Positions 36,284 through 44,931 of a stretch of DNA of 64,000 nt are shown here, piece after piece. This DNA comes from Bog-756 sp963778165 (GTDB lineage: Bacteria > Actinomycetota > Acidimicrobiia > Acidimicrobiales > RAAP-2): contig CAVZTE010000004.1 in NCBI GenBank assembly GCA_963778165.1, positions 310,001 to 374,000 on the forward strand. Direction: 5' to 3'. The position numbers were made by a program, and so were the translations under genes. How positions within the stretch are numbered: position 1 is the stretch's first letter; each line of letters starts with the position of its first letter. Under the pieces are notes generated by a model that worked only from the letters and a program-made list of their open reading frames with translations, searched no databases and was not told the origin of the DNA.

Positions 36284-37414
36284 TCAGGAATCGGGCAGCA
36301 TGAGCATGCGGCGGGCCACCAGATTCCGCTGGATCTGTGAGGTCCCGCCCATGACGCTCTGGGCCCGGCTGTAGAGGTAGGTCTTCAGCCAGGTGTCCTC
36401 GCCGAGCCCGTGGTCCATGCCGCCGATGCTCAGTGCGGCGTGACCCACCGTCTGCTCCACCGAGGTCATCAGCAACTTGTCGACCGAGCCCTGCGGGCCG
36501 TGGGTGATGCCGTCGAGTCGGTCCGAAAGTCGCCGAGCGACATGGCGGCGCAGCATCTCGACCTCCACGATGGCCCAGCCCAACTCGTCGAGCTGATCGG
36601 CCCGGAATCGCCCGGGATCGGCCTGCACCTTGGCGGTGAGCTGGTTGACCGCCTTGGCGTAGCGGGCCACGTACCCGAGCTCACCAGGCTCGCGTTCGTG
36701 ACTCACCACGGTCATGGCCAACCGCCAACCCTCCCCGGGCTCGCCGATCATGTTGGCGGCCGGAACCCGGGCGGCGTCGAAGAGGACCTCACCGAACTCC
36801 TTGGTGACCCCGTTGATCATCCGGAGCGGTCGCTGCTCGATGCCGGGCTGGCCCATCGGCACGGCGAAGGCCGAGATACCGCGGTGCTTGGCCACCTCGT
36901 GGTCGGTCCGGGCCAGGACCAGGCACCAGTGGGCCTCGTCGGAGTAACTGGTCCACACCTTGTGGCCGCTGATCACATACTCGTCACCGTCACGGTCGGC
37001 CCGGGTGCGCAACGAGGCCAGATCGGACCCGGCGTCCGGCTCGCTGAACCCCTGGCACCAACGGTCGCGCCCGTTGACGATGCCGGGGAGGAACCGCCGC
37101 TGGATGTCCTCGCTGCCGTGCTCCAGTATCCCCTGGACCAGGTAGCCCAGGCTCGGGCGGGGTGGCGCTCCGGCCGCGGCCAACTCCTCGTCCACGATCA
37201 CCTCGTAGACCGTCGACAGCCCCCGGCCGCCGATAGCCGAGGGCCAGGACATGCCGAAGAAGCCGGCGTCGTAGAGCGAGTGGTGCCAGGCGGCCATTCC
37301 CGCCCAATACTCGTCGTCGGTCGAGGAGGTGGGTAGGCCGGGGTTGTGGCCCACCAACCACTGGCGCAGCCGCGCCCGGAACTCGGCCTCGGCCGGAGCG
37401 TCACGGAAGTCCAT
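36284..37414 (-). CDS. Acyl-CoA dehydrogenase, catalytic-type member of a pair
   Basis: Acyl-CoA dehydrogenase, 376 aa, with the C-terminal MGGTSQIQRNLVARRML helix, GFSEPDAGSDL and SGHKVWTSY. ATG 37414 lies 14 bp inside the 3' end of the upstream acyl-CoA dehydrogenase gene with GGAGG 5 nt before it. The overlap and the complementary motif content suggest an alpha2beta2 heteromer of the FadE28-FadE29 type known from sterol side-chain degradation. Confidence 0.88.
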   Translation of the reverse strand: MDFRDAPAEAEFRARLRQWLVGHNPGLPTSSTDDEYWAGMAAWHHSLYDAGFFGMSWPSAIGGRGLSTVYEVIVDEELAAAGAPPRPSLGYLVQGILEHGSEDIQRRFLPGIVNGRDRWCQGFSEPDAGSDLASLRTRADRDGDEYVISGHKVWTSYSDEAHWCLVLARTDHEVAKHRGISAFAVPMGQPGIEQRPLRMINGVTKEFGEVLFDAARVPAANMIGEPGEGWRLAMTVVSHEREPGELGYVARYAKAVNQLTAKVQADPGRFRADQLDELGWAIVEVEMLRRHVARRLSDRLDGITHGPQGSVDKLLMTSVEQTVGHAALSIGGMDHGLGEDTWLKTYLYSRAQSVMGGTSQIQRNLVARRMLMLPDS

Positions 37415-38444
37415 CGCCACCTCCGATGCCCCGGTGTCCGAGCACCCGGGCCAAGCTGGCCCCGGCCCCGCCCAGGAGCTCACCCGAGACCAGGGCCCGC
37501 CGGAGGTAGAGGTGGGCGGAGCACTCCCAGGTGTTGCCGATCCCGCCGTGCACCTGGATGGCCGTCTCGCAGACCGCCCGGGCAGCCCGGGTGCAGTAGG
37601 CCTTGGCTACCGCCGCCGCCTCCAGGGCGTCTGCGGCAGGGAGCTCGTCCACGGCCCACGCCGCGTACAGCGTGACGCTGTGTGCTCCTTCGGCTTGGAC
37701 GAAGGCATCGGCCAGCAGGTGTTGGACGGCCTGGAAGGACCCGATGGCCACCCCGTACTGCCGGCGCTCCACGGCATACCCGGTGGCCAGTTGCACCGCC
37801 CCGCGCATGGCGCCCACCAGGTCGGCACAGGCCAGGGAGAGCCCCAATGCGTTCCAACGCTGCAGGGCGTCAGGAGCGACCGGTGGGGCGGCGGGCTCGA
37901 CGGGCGACACCTCGACCATCGGGTCGATGGCCATCGAGGGCCGGGTCAGATCGATGCCGGCGGGCACGCCACCGAGCCCCACCTGGGCCAGATGGAGGCC
38001 GTCGGATCGGGTTACCAGGAGCAACGCCGTAGAGGACCCCGCCGCGTCCACGGCCACCATCGGCGGAGGCTCGCTCCCCTCACCGGTGGACGCCACCGCG
38101 GAGAGATCGTCGAGGAAGGCCACCGTCTCGAGCGCAGCGGGGTCCGGAGCCCCGGCCAACCGCCGGAGCTCGCCGGCCATGACCGGGCCGAAGAACGCCA
38201 CGTCGGCCAGGCCCCGACCGAGCTCCTCGGCCACGATGGCCGCTTCCACTCCCGATGCCATGGGCCTTCCGCCTTCGGCCGGGGCCCGGAGGTCCCGCCA
38301 TCCCGAGGCGGCCACTGCGGCATCGAGCTTGGCCGTTCGTTCCGGGTCGCCGAGATCGCCGACCGCGTGGGGACCGAGTTGCCCCACCAGTCGGGCCGCA
38401 GCGTCTCGAAGCGCCTCCTGCTCCTCGGAGTACCGGACGTCCAT
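37401..38444 (-). CDS. Acyl-CoA dehydrogenase-like partner subunit
   Basis: Acyl-CoA dehydrogenase fold, 347 aa. N-terminal MDVRYSEEQEALRDAAARLV; C-terminal half retains VERRQYGVAIGSFQAVQH and QVHGGIGNTWE but ends without the EGT/GGT-IQ loop. Such shortened members form heteromers with a full partner. The ATG shares its A with the TGA of the CoA ligase (TGATG), and the partner gene overlaps its 3' end, so ligase, beta and alpha subunits are translationally linked. Confidence 0.85.
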   Translation of the reverse strand: MDVRYSEEQEALRDAAARLVGQLGPHAVGDLGDPERTAKLDAAVAASGWRDLRAPAEGGRPMASGVEAAIVAEELGRGLADVAFFGPVMAGELRRLAGAPDPAALETVAFLDDLSAVASTGEGSEPPPMVAVDAAGSSTALLLVTRSDGLHLAQVGLGGVPAGIDLTRPSMAIDPMVEVSPVEPAAPPVAPDALQRWNALGLSLACADLVGAMRGAVQLATGYAVERRQYGVAIGSFQAVQHLLADAFVQAEGAHSVTLYAAWAVDELPAADALEAAAVAKAYCTRAARAVCETAIQVHGGIGNTWECSAHLYLRRALVSGELLGGAGASLARVLGHRGIGGGDGLP

Positions 38445-39961
38445 CAGGAGTTGCGGGACGCCGAGGCCAGCCGGTCGGACCACTCGTCGCGGAGGGTGCG
38501 TCGCAGCACCTTCCCCGACGGCAGACGGGGGATCTCCTCCACGACCACGACATGGTGCAGACGCTTGTAGGTGGCCAGGGCGTCGGCCACCCGCGCCGCC
38601 AGCTCCCCATCAGCCACCGGAACGGCCGGATCGAGTTTGACCGCGGCCGCAGGCACCTCGCCGGCCCGCTCGTCGGCCACGCCGAACACCGCGCAGTCGA
38701 GCACAGCCGGATGACCGAGCAGGACCGCTTCCAACTCGGCCGGGGCCACCTGGAACCCGCTCACCTTGATCATCTCCTTCGACCGGTCGGTGAGGTGGAC
38801 CCAGCCTTCGGGCTCCAACCACCCGACATCACCGGTCCGGTACCAGCCGTCGGCGAAGGCGTCGGCGGTAGCGTCGTCGGGCAGGTAGCCGGCCATCACC
38901 GAACGGCTCCGGACCTGTATCTCACCCACCTCCCCCGGGGCCAGGACGGAGCCGTTCTCGAGGTCGGCGATCCGGAGCTCCACGCCGGCCGGTGGCAGTC
39001 CAGCCGAGTCCAGCCGCCACTCATCGGGACGGTCCACCGGATTACTGGTGATCACCGGCACCTCGCTGGCCCCGTAGGCCGGCAGCCAACGGACGCCGGT
39101 CCGCTCGGTCACCACCCGGGCCACGCTCTCGCTCACCGGCGTGGCCCCCCACATGATGTAACGGAGCGAAGAGAGATCGTGCGCTTCGAGATCGGGGTAG
39201 TTGGCCAGGGCCAAGGCAATCGGTGCCACCGCCATCTCCAGGGTCATCCGCTCGGCACTGATGCGGCGGAGAACCTCGTCGAGGTCGAACCGTCGGTGCA
39301 ACCGAACGGTCGCTCCGGCCGACACCGCGGCCAGCAGGTTGAGGAGCCCGAGGATGTGCGAGGGTGGGGTGGCCACCTGGAAGCGGTCATCTGGACCGAG
39401 GCCGAGGACGGTGACCCAGTGCTGGGTGGCCAGACCCATCGACTCATGGGTGTGCCGGACCGCTTTGGGCAGACCGGTGGTGCCCGAGCTGAAGACCAGA
39501 ACGGCCTCGTCGGACCCGTCCACTCCCGCAGGCCCCATCGGGGCGCCGTCACCGCCGAACGGGTTCACCGAGTCGTCGTCGAGGTCGGTCACCCCGGCCG
39601 GGCCCAGACGACCGGCCAGCAGGTCCACCCCGTCTCCGTCGGCCACGGCGTGGACCGGTCCGGTCAGGTCCAGGGCGTGTCCGACCTCGGTGGCCTTCCA
39701 GGCCGGACTCAGGGTGACGGCGGCGGCCCCCAGCTTGCTGGCTCCGTAGACCGCGGCGATGAACTCCATGCGATTGGCGGTCATCAGGGCCACCCGATCG
39801 CCGCTGGTCACGCCGCGGGACGCCAGGTGGCGGGCGAAGGAGTTGCTCAGGCCGTCCAATGCCTCGAACGACCAGGCCCGGTCACCGCTCCGCACGAAGT
39901 CGCGGCCCCCGAACCGGAGCGCGGCCGACTCGAGCGCCTCGTGCATCAGGGGAGTGGCCAT
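38444..39961 (-). CDS. AMP-forming acyl-CoA ligase
   Basis: ANL-superfamily CoA ligase, 505 aa, activating a carboxylic acid as acyl-AMP then acyl-CoA. P-loop-like FSSGTTGLPKAV, A5 motif YGASE, DGWYRTGDVG, hinge ITDRSKEMIK-like (LTDRSKEMIKVSG), and A10 lysine in LPSGKVLRR. 4-coumarate-CoA-ligase-like in overall order. First gene of the ligase-acyl-CoA dehydrogenase pair operon; substrate unknown. Confidence 0.9.
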   Translation of the reverse strand: MATPLMHEALESAALRFGGRDFVRSGDRAWSFEALDGLSNSFARHLASRGVTSGDRVALMTANRMEFIAAVYGASKLGAAAVTLSPAWKATEVGHALDLTGPVHAVADGDGVDLLAGRLGPAGVTDLDDDSVNPFGGDGAPMGPAGVDGSDEAVLVFSSGTTGLPKAVRHTHESMGLATQHWVTVLGLGPDDRFQVATPPSHILGLLNLLAAVSAGATVRLHRRFDLDEVLRRISAERMTLEMAVAPIALALANYPDLEAHDLSSLRYIMWGATPVSESVARVVTERTGVRWLPAYGASEVPVITSNPVDRPDEWRLDSAGLPPAGVELRIADLENGSVLAPGEVGEIQVRSRSVMAGYLPDDATADAFADGWYRTGDVGWLEPEGWVHLTDRSKEMIKVSGFQVAPAELEAVLLGHPAVLDCAVFGVADERAGEVPAAAVKLDPAVPVADGELAARVADALATYKRLHHVVVVEEIPRLPSGKVLRRTLRDEWSDRLASASRNS

Positions 39962-40048
39962 TGGAAACCATCTTCTCCAATTTGAGATCGACCGTCAACA
40001 ATTGGGAGATATAGACTTCTCCGATATGCAGATTGGATACGCGAACTG
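39962..40048. promoter_or_regulatory. Divergent promoter region with GGAGA-N8-TCTCC repeat
   Basis: AT-rich 87-bp gap between the divergent CoA ligase and acyl-CoA dehydrogenase genes. A perfect inverted repeat GGAGA-N8-TCTCC lies at 40005-40022. CTTCTCC occurs twice as a direct repeat. AACCATCTTCT (39966-39976) sits on the ligase start and is a weak match to the AGAACnnCGTT motif. Probably holds both promoters and an operator. Confidence 0.4.
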
Positions 40049-41197
40049 ATGGCCGACGACGAGGATGTCCGCCAGGAGATCGTCGGGACAGTCCGCCGGT
40101 TTGTGTCCCGCCAAGTCATCCCGGTGGCCTCCGGGCTCGAGCATGAGGACCGGTTCCCGGCCGAGATCGTCGAGGGGATGCGGGGGCTGGGCCTGTTCGG
40201 GGTGACCATTCCCGAGGCCTACGGAGGGCTCGGACTCGACCTGCTGACCTACATCGGGGTCATCGAGGAGTTGGCCTACGGGTGGATGAGCCTGACCGGG
40301 GTGATCAACACCCACACCATGGCCGCCACCCTGCTCATGCAGCACGGTAACGAAGAGCAGAAGCAGCGGTGGCTGCCGGTGATGGCAGCCGGCGACCGAC
40401 GGGGGGCGCTGTCGCTCTCCGAGCCCGATGCCGGCAGCGACACCCGGAACATCGCCTGCCGGGCCGAGCGCGACGGGGACGAGTACGTCCTCAACGGGAC
40501 CAAGGCCTGGGTGACCAACGGCGAGCGGGCCGGGCTGGTGGCGTTGGCCGCCAGGACCGAGGAGGGCATCTCGGCCTTCATCGTGGAGAAGGAGCCGGGG
40601 CCGCACTTCGAGGGGATCTCGGTGAGCAAGCACGTGGGCAAGCTGGGGTACCGGGGCGTCGAGACCGTGGAGATGGCCTACACCGACCATCGCATTCCGG
40701 CCGGCAACCTCATCGGCGAGCCGGGCCGGGGCCTGCCCCAGATCCTCGGCGTACTGGAGATCGGACGCATCAACATCGCGGCGCGGGCGGTCGGTGTGGC
40801 CCGGGCCGCCTTCGACGCCGCTCTGACCTACGCCCAGCAACGGAGCACCTTCGGCAAGCCCATCGCCGAACACCAGGCCATCCAGCTCAAGTTGGCCGAC
40901 ATGGCCACCCGCCTGGAAGCGTCCCGCCTGCTCACCCGCAACGCCGCCGAACGCAAGACCGCCGGTCTGCGCTGTGACGTGGAGGCCGGCATGGCCAAAC
41001 TGTTCGCCAGCGAGACCGCCCTCGAACTGGCCACCGAGGCCATGCGGATCCACGGCGGCATCGGCTACACCACCGACCTGCCGGTCGAGCGGTACTACCG
41101 GGACGCCCCACTCATGGTCATCGGCGAGGGCACCAACGAGATCCAGCGGCTGGTCATCGCCCGGGGCCTGCTGGCCCGGGCCCGCCGCTCGGACTAG
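40049..41197 (+). CDS. Acyl-CoA dehydrogenase
   Basis: Full-length acyl-CoA dehydrogenase, 382 aa. SLSEPDAGSDT, AWVTNGERAG, QQRSTFGKPIAEHQ, IHGGIGYTTDLPVERYYRD and the catalytic-loop GEGTNEIQRLVIARGLL are all intact, as in short/branched acyl-CoA dehydrogenases. A seven-codon ORF (ATG 40026) ends in a TGA overlapping this ATG; the ribosome site is otherwise weak. Followed after 41 bp by a gene of unknown function. Confidence 0.9.
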   Translation: MADDEDVRQEIVGTVRRFVSRQVIPVASGLEHEDRFPAEIVEGMRGLGLFGVTIPEAYGGLGLDLLTYIGVIEELAYGWMSLTGVINTHTMAATLLMQHGNEEQKQRWLPVMAAGDRRGALSLSEPDAGSDTRNIACRAERDGDEYVLNGTKAWVTNGERAGLVALAARTEEGISAFIVEKEPGPHFEGISVSKHVGKLGYRGVETVEMAYTDHRIPAGNLIGEPGRGLPQILGVLEIGRINIAARAVGVARAAFDAALTYAQQRSTFGKPIAEHQAIQLKLADMATRLEASRLLTRNAAERKTAGLRCDVEAGMAKLFASETALELATEAMRIHGGIGYTTDLPVERYYRDAPLMVIGEGTNEIQRLVIARGLLARARRSD

Positions 41198-41238
41198 TCG
41201 CAGCGGCTGCCACCCCCGCCCCGGCCAGGCAGTAAGCA

Positions 41239-42132
41239 ATGGGGATGGTGTTGACCGGTCGGGCCAGCGCGGCGGAGTGGGCGCTCAGCCAGGCCGAGGC
41301 GGTCCGTGAGAGCCCGCAGGCTCGCCTCGAGCTGATCAAACGGACCTACGGCGGGCCCGAAGGCCGGGCCGCCCGTCACCTCCCGTTCCGCCGGGCGGCC
41401 CTATCCTTCATGCACTGGCAGCTCCGTCGGGGCGTGCTCGAGCCACTGAGCGCCACGCCGCCGGGCAGCCCGTGGTGGCGGGCGGTGAACGAACGACTGC
41501 TGCGCGACGGGTGCGAGGCCATGGCGCGCAGCGGGGGCCTGGGGGGAGCGATCTCCGCGGACAGCGTCGGGCTGTGGATGTCCTTTGTGGCCCACCCGAC
41601 GGCCCGCACCTGGTACCGGGCCCATAACGCCAGCATCGTCTCGGCCTATCTCGAGCACCTCGACCTGACCGACGGCGAGAGCCGTCCGGAGCGGTTCTTC
41701 TTGAACGTGGTGCTCCTGCGGGTGCTCTACGCCCACGCCCTGGTGGCCCGGCCGCGGCTGGCCCTCGGTGGGCTCGCACCCCTGGGGCCGTTGCTCGGCG
41801 ACCCCCGGGTGGGGATGACGGGACTGTTCCTCTCGCTGTCGCGGGTGCTGCCCGATCGGTACCCCCTGGACGATCAGGTCGCCGACCACGTGGCGGCGGA
41901 GCAGCACATCGGCCGGATGCTGGACTACGGGATCATCGCCCCGCGCCTCCAACAGCTCTACGAGTGGTCGGCCCACGAACTCGACCAGCCGGCCCTGCTC
42001 GGGTGCATCCACCAGGGCAGTCCCACCTACGCCTGGTCCTTCGCCGACCGCCAGGTGTGGCACCCGGGACGTCTGCCGGCCACGGTCCGGACCATTCGCC
42101 GGGTGTTGCCGCCCCGCGACACGCCGGCCTGA
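41239..42132 (+). CDS. Conserved-looking protein of unknown function, 297 aa
   Basis: I do not recognise this family. The protein is soluble-looking, helical, with no signal peptide or clear membrane segment and rich in Arg, Leu and Trp. Notable blocks are HLPFRRAALSFMHWQLRRG, PPGSPWWRAVNERLLRDG and AHPTARTWYRAHNASIV. It has internal reading consistent with real coding: high third-position GC, no interruption, and a start 41 bp after an acyl-CoA dehydrogenase in the same direction. It converges on the CaiB gene with 13 bp between stops. Starts at ATG 41239 or 41245. A role linked to the upstream dehydrogenase is only inferred. Confidence 0.65.
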   Translation: MGMVLTGRASAAEWALSQAEAVRESPQARLELIKRTYGGPEGRAARHLPFRRAALSFMHWQLRRGVLEPLSATPPGSPWWRAVNERLLRDGCEAMARSGGLGGAISADSVGLWMSFVAHPTARTWYRAHNASIVSAYLEHLDLTDGESRPERFFLNVVLLRVLYAHALVARPRLALGGLAPLGPLLGDPRVGMTGLFLSLSRVLPDRYPLDDQVADHVAAEQHIGRMLDYGIIAPRLQQLYEWSAHELDQPALLGCIHQGSPTYAWSFADRQVWHPGRLPATVRTIRRVLPPRDTPA

Positions 42133-42145
42133 TGGGGGGGTCTGA

Positions 42146-43339
42146 TCAGGACCGGCGCTCAGCCACCTCGGCCAGCACCTCGTCGGTGTGCTGGCCGAGC
42201 CCGGGTACCGGTCCCCGCCGCCCCCCGTCGACGTCGGAGAAGCTCACCGGCCCGTTGACCGACCGCTGCACCGCCCCCCGCCCGCCGCCGTCGATCTCCA
42301 CGATGCCCTCGTTCTCCAACAGCTGCGGGTCCTCGACCACCTCGGCCGGAGTCTGGGCCGGGGCCCACCACACCCCTTCGGCGTCGAACCGTTCCGCCCA
42401 CTCGGCCATCGGTCGCTCGGCGATGATCCCGTCCAGGATGGCGATGACCTCGACCCGGTTCCGCCGGATGGACGAGGCATCGGAGAAACGCGGATCCTCC
42501 AGCAGCTCGAGATGGTCCAGGGCCCGGCAGACCGCGGCGATGTGGCGCCCGGCCTCCAGGCCGGTGAGGAAGAACCAACTGCCGTCGGCGGCCCGGTAGG
42601 GATTCATCAAGGGTGCCTGATTGCGATCCCGGGGTTCGGCCCGGGCCACTTTGCCCAGAGTCATCTGCAGCCCGAGGTCCCATCCCAGCACGTAGGTGCC
42701 GGTGCGGAGGAGCGACACCTCGACCACCCGTCCCCGACCGGTGGCGCGCTGCTCCATCACTGCGGCCAGCACCCCACCGAGGGCAGCCAGACCGGTGATG
42801 TGGTCGCCGATCCCCCCTCGGGCGTTGAGCGGGTTCCCCTCATGGTCGGCCATCTGCATCGACAGGCCGGACCGGGCCCAGAACGCCCCGATGTCGTAGG
42901 TGGGTCGGTTGCGGTCGTCGCCGTGCAGCCCGTAGCCGCTGATGCTGCAGTAGACCAGCCGGGGATGGCGGTCGACGGTGGCCTCCGGCTCCAGTCCCAG
43001 TCCTTCGAGGGAGTCCGGCCGGAGGTTGGTGATGAACACGTCGGCCGTGTCGAGGAGGTCCTCGAGGCTCTGTCGGCCCTCGGCCTGGCGCAGATCGAGC
43101 ACCACACTCCGCTTGCCCCGGTTGTCGAGGGAGAAGGCCGGATTGGGCATGTCGCTGTCGATGCCCAGCGAGCCGAACACCTGGCGCATGGGATCGCCTC
43201 CCGGTGCTTCGACCTTGATGACGTCGGCTCCCCAGTCGGCCAACAGCGCCGCCGCCGCCGGCGCTGCCACCCACACGCCCAGCTCCACCACCCGGAGGCC
43301 GGCGAAGGTGGACAGTCCCGACCCGGAGTCGGGGCTCAC
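42146..43339 (-). CDS. CaiB/BaiF-type CoA transferase
   Basis: Class III CoA transferase, 397 aa, moving CoA between acids through an aspartyl anhydride. N-terminal GLRVVELGVWVAAPAAAALLADWGADVIK-type Rossmann-like start (quoted in part: VVELGVWVAAPAAA), catalytic Asp in PTYDIGAFWARSG, and GNPLNARGGIGDH. GTG start overlaps the ligase TGA (GTGA) with AGGAG 8 nt upstream. Third gene of the amidohydrolase, FadD3-like ligase, transferase operon. Confidence 0.9.
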   Translation of the reverse strand: MSPDSGSGLSTFAGLRVVELGVWVAAPAAAALLADWGADVIKVEAPGGDPMRQVFGSLGIDSDMPNPAFSLDNRGKRSVVLDLRQAEGRQSLEDLLDTADVFITNLRPDSLEGLGLEPEATVDRHPRLVYCSISGYGLHGDDRNRPTYDIGAFWARSGLSMQMADHEGNPLNARGGIGDHITGLAALGGVLAAVMEQRATGRGRVVEVSLLRTGTYVLGWDLGLQMTLGKVARAEPRDRNQAPLMNPYRAADGSWFFLTGLEAGRHIAAVCRALDHLELLEDPRFSDASSIRRNRVEVIAILDGIIAERPMAEWAERFDAEGVWWAPAQTPAEVVEDPQLLENEGIVEIDGGGRGAVQRSVNGPVSFSDVDGGRRGPVPGLGQHTDEVLAEVAERRS

Positions 43340-44931
43340 GTCCCGGCTCCTGCGCCGCCGGGCGCAACCCGCTGGCGCAAGAGGTCCTTCATCACCTTGC
43401 CGGTGGCGTTGAGGGGCAGCTCATCGATCAGCTCCACCACCCTGGGGGCCTTGTAGTTGGCCATGGTGGCCCGGCACCACTCGACGATCTCGGGGGCCGA
43501 GGCCTCCTCCGAGGCCGGCACCACGAAGGCCATGCCCACCTCGCCGAGGCGGGCGTCGGGGATACCGATCACCGCCACCTGTCGGACCTCGGGGTGGGCC
43601 AGCATGAGCTCCTCGATCTCGGCGGGATAGGCGTTGAACCCTCCCACGATGAACATGTCCTTGATCCGCCCGACGATACGGAGGTAACCGTGCTCGTCCA
43701 CGGTGCCGAGGTCACCGGTATGCAGCCAACCGTCCGGGGAGAGAGCCTGCCGGGTGGCCTCGGGATCGTCCAGGTAGCCGGCCATGACGCTCCCGCCGCG
43801 CAGCACCACCTCGCCGGGCTCACCGGTGTCGACGTCCCGTTCGCCCTCGACGATGCGCACCTCGAAGCCGGGGCGCGGCCGGCCCACGGTGGTGGCGATG
43901 GTCTCGACGTCGTCGTCCGGAGAGGTCGAGGCGGCCGTTCCGGCTTCGGTCAGTCCGTACCCGGTGATGACCATGGAGAAGGGCAGTTCGTCGTGGATGC
44001 GGCGCACCAACTCGACCGGGATGTCGGCCGCGCCGGTCACCGCCACCCGCAAGGTGGCCAGCTGATGGCCGGCCCGGTCCGGATGGTCCAGTATCGACTG
44101 ATAGAGGGTGGGCGGCCCGGGCAGCACCGTGACCCGCTCGGCGTCGACCCGGCTCAGGACGTGGTCGACGTCGAACACCGCTTCGGGGAGCATGGTGGCG
44201 CCGGCGGCCACGCAGGCCAGGATGCCCGCCTTCAACCCGAACATGTGGAAGTACGGGTTCATCATGAGGTACCGGTCGTCAGGGCCCAGCCCGGTCATGG
44301 TGACCCAGTCGGTGGCCACCGCCAGGGTCCGCCTGTGGGTCATGACCACACCCTTGGGCCTACCGGTGGTGCCCGAGGTGAACAAGATGTCCGAGGGATC
44401 GTCGGCGCCGAGCTGCCCGGCTCGTTGATCGGCCACCTGCCGGTGGGTGTCACTGGCGCGGTCCTTGAACGCCTCCCACGAGTGGGCCCCGTCCGGCACC
44501 CTCCCGCGGGCCACGACGACGGTCTCCAGGTCGGGCAGCGCCGTGCCGGTCGAACGGAGCATGGCCAGGTAGTCGGTCCCGAGGAAGTCGGTGACCGTCA
44601 CCAGGGCCCGGGCCCGGCTCCGGAGGAGCAGGTCGACAGCTTCGGCCCCTTTGAAGCGGGTGTTGATGGGGACCAGCACCGCCCCGGCGTGGAAGAGGCC
44701 GAGGGCCGCCGCCACCCACTCGGCACTGTTGAAGGCCCAGATGGCCACCCGGTCACCCGGTTCGACACCGGATGCGGCCATGGCGGCGGCAACGGTGCGG
44801 GCCTCGTCGGCCAGCTCGGCGTAGGTCAGTCGGTTCGGGCCGTCCTCGATGGCCATCCGGTCGCCGTACCGTTCGGCCGCGCTGATGGTGACGGCCGGGA
44901 TGGTCAGGCCCGGGTCGCCGCCTGCGTTCAT
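43336..44931 (-). CDS. FadD3-like AMP-forming CoA ligase
   Basis: CoA ligase, 531 aa. DILFTSGTTGRPKGVV, TVLPGPPTLYQSILDHP, TGYGLTEAG, DGWLHTGDLG, GGFNAYPAEIEE, and LPLNATGKVMK. From memory this reads very closely to mycobacterial FadD3, the ligase that activates HIP, the bicyclic acid left after steroid A/B-ring removal (shared KAGILAC, PGPPTIYQSLLDHP-like stretch, YGLTEA). That makes it a good marker of steroid or related bicyclic-acid catabolism. Its ATG overlaps the amidohydrolase TGA, and its TGA overlaps the CoA transferase GTG. Confidence 0.85.
   Translation of the reverse strand: MNAGGDPGLTIPAVTISAAERYGDRMAIEDGPNRLTYAELADEARTVAAAMAASGVEPGDRVAIWAFNSAEWVAAALGLFHAGAVLVPINTRFKGAEAVDLLLRSRARALVTVTDFLGTDYLAMLRSTGTALPDLETVVVARGRVPDGAHSWEAFKDRASDTHRQVADQRAGQLGADDPSDILFTSGTTGRPKGVVMTHRRTLAVATDWVTMTGLGPDDRYLMMNPYFHMFGLKAGILACVAAGATMLPEAVFDVDHVLSRVDAERVTVLPGPPTLYQSILDHPDRAGHQLATLRVAVTGAADIPVELVRRIHDELPFSMVITGYGLTEAGTAASTSPDDDVETIATTVGRPRPGFEVRIVEGERDVDTGEPGEVVLRGGSVMAGYLDDPEATRQALSPDGWLHTGDLGTVDEHGYLRIVGRIKDMFIVGGFNAYPAEIEELMLAHPEVRQVAVIGIPDARLGEVGMAFVVPASEEASAPEIVEWCRATMANYKAPRVVELIDELPLNATGKVMKDLLRQRVAPGGAGAGT

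Noticed and set aside
40026..40049. Seven-codon ORF overlapping the acyl-CoA dehydrogenase start
   Set aside because: Too short to judge and lacks a ribosome site; mentioned only in the gene entry.
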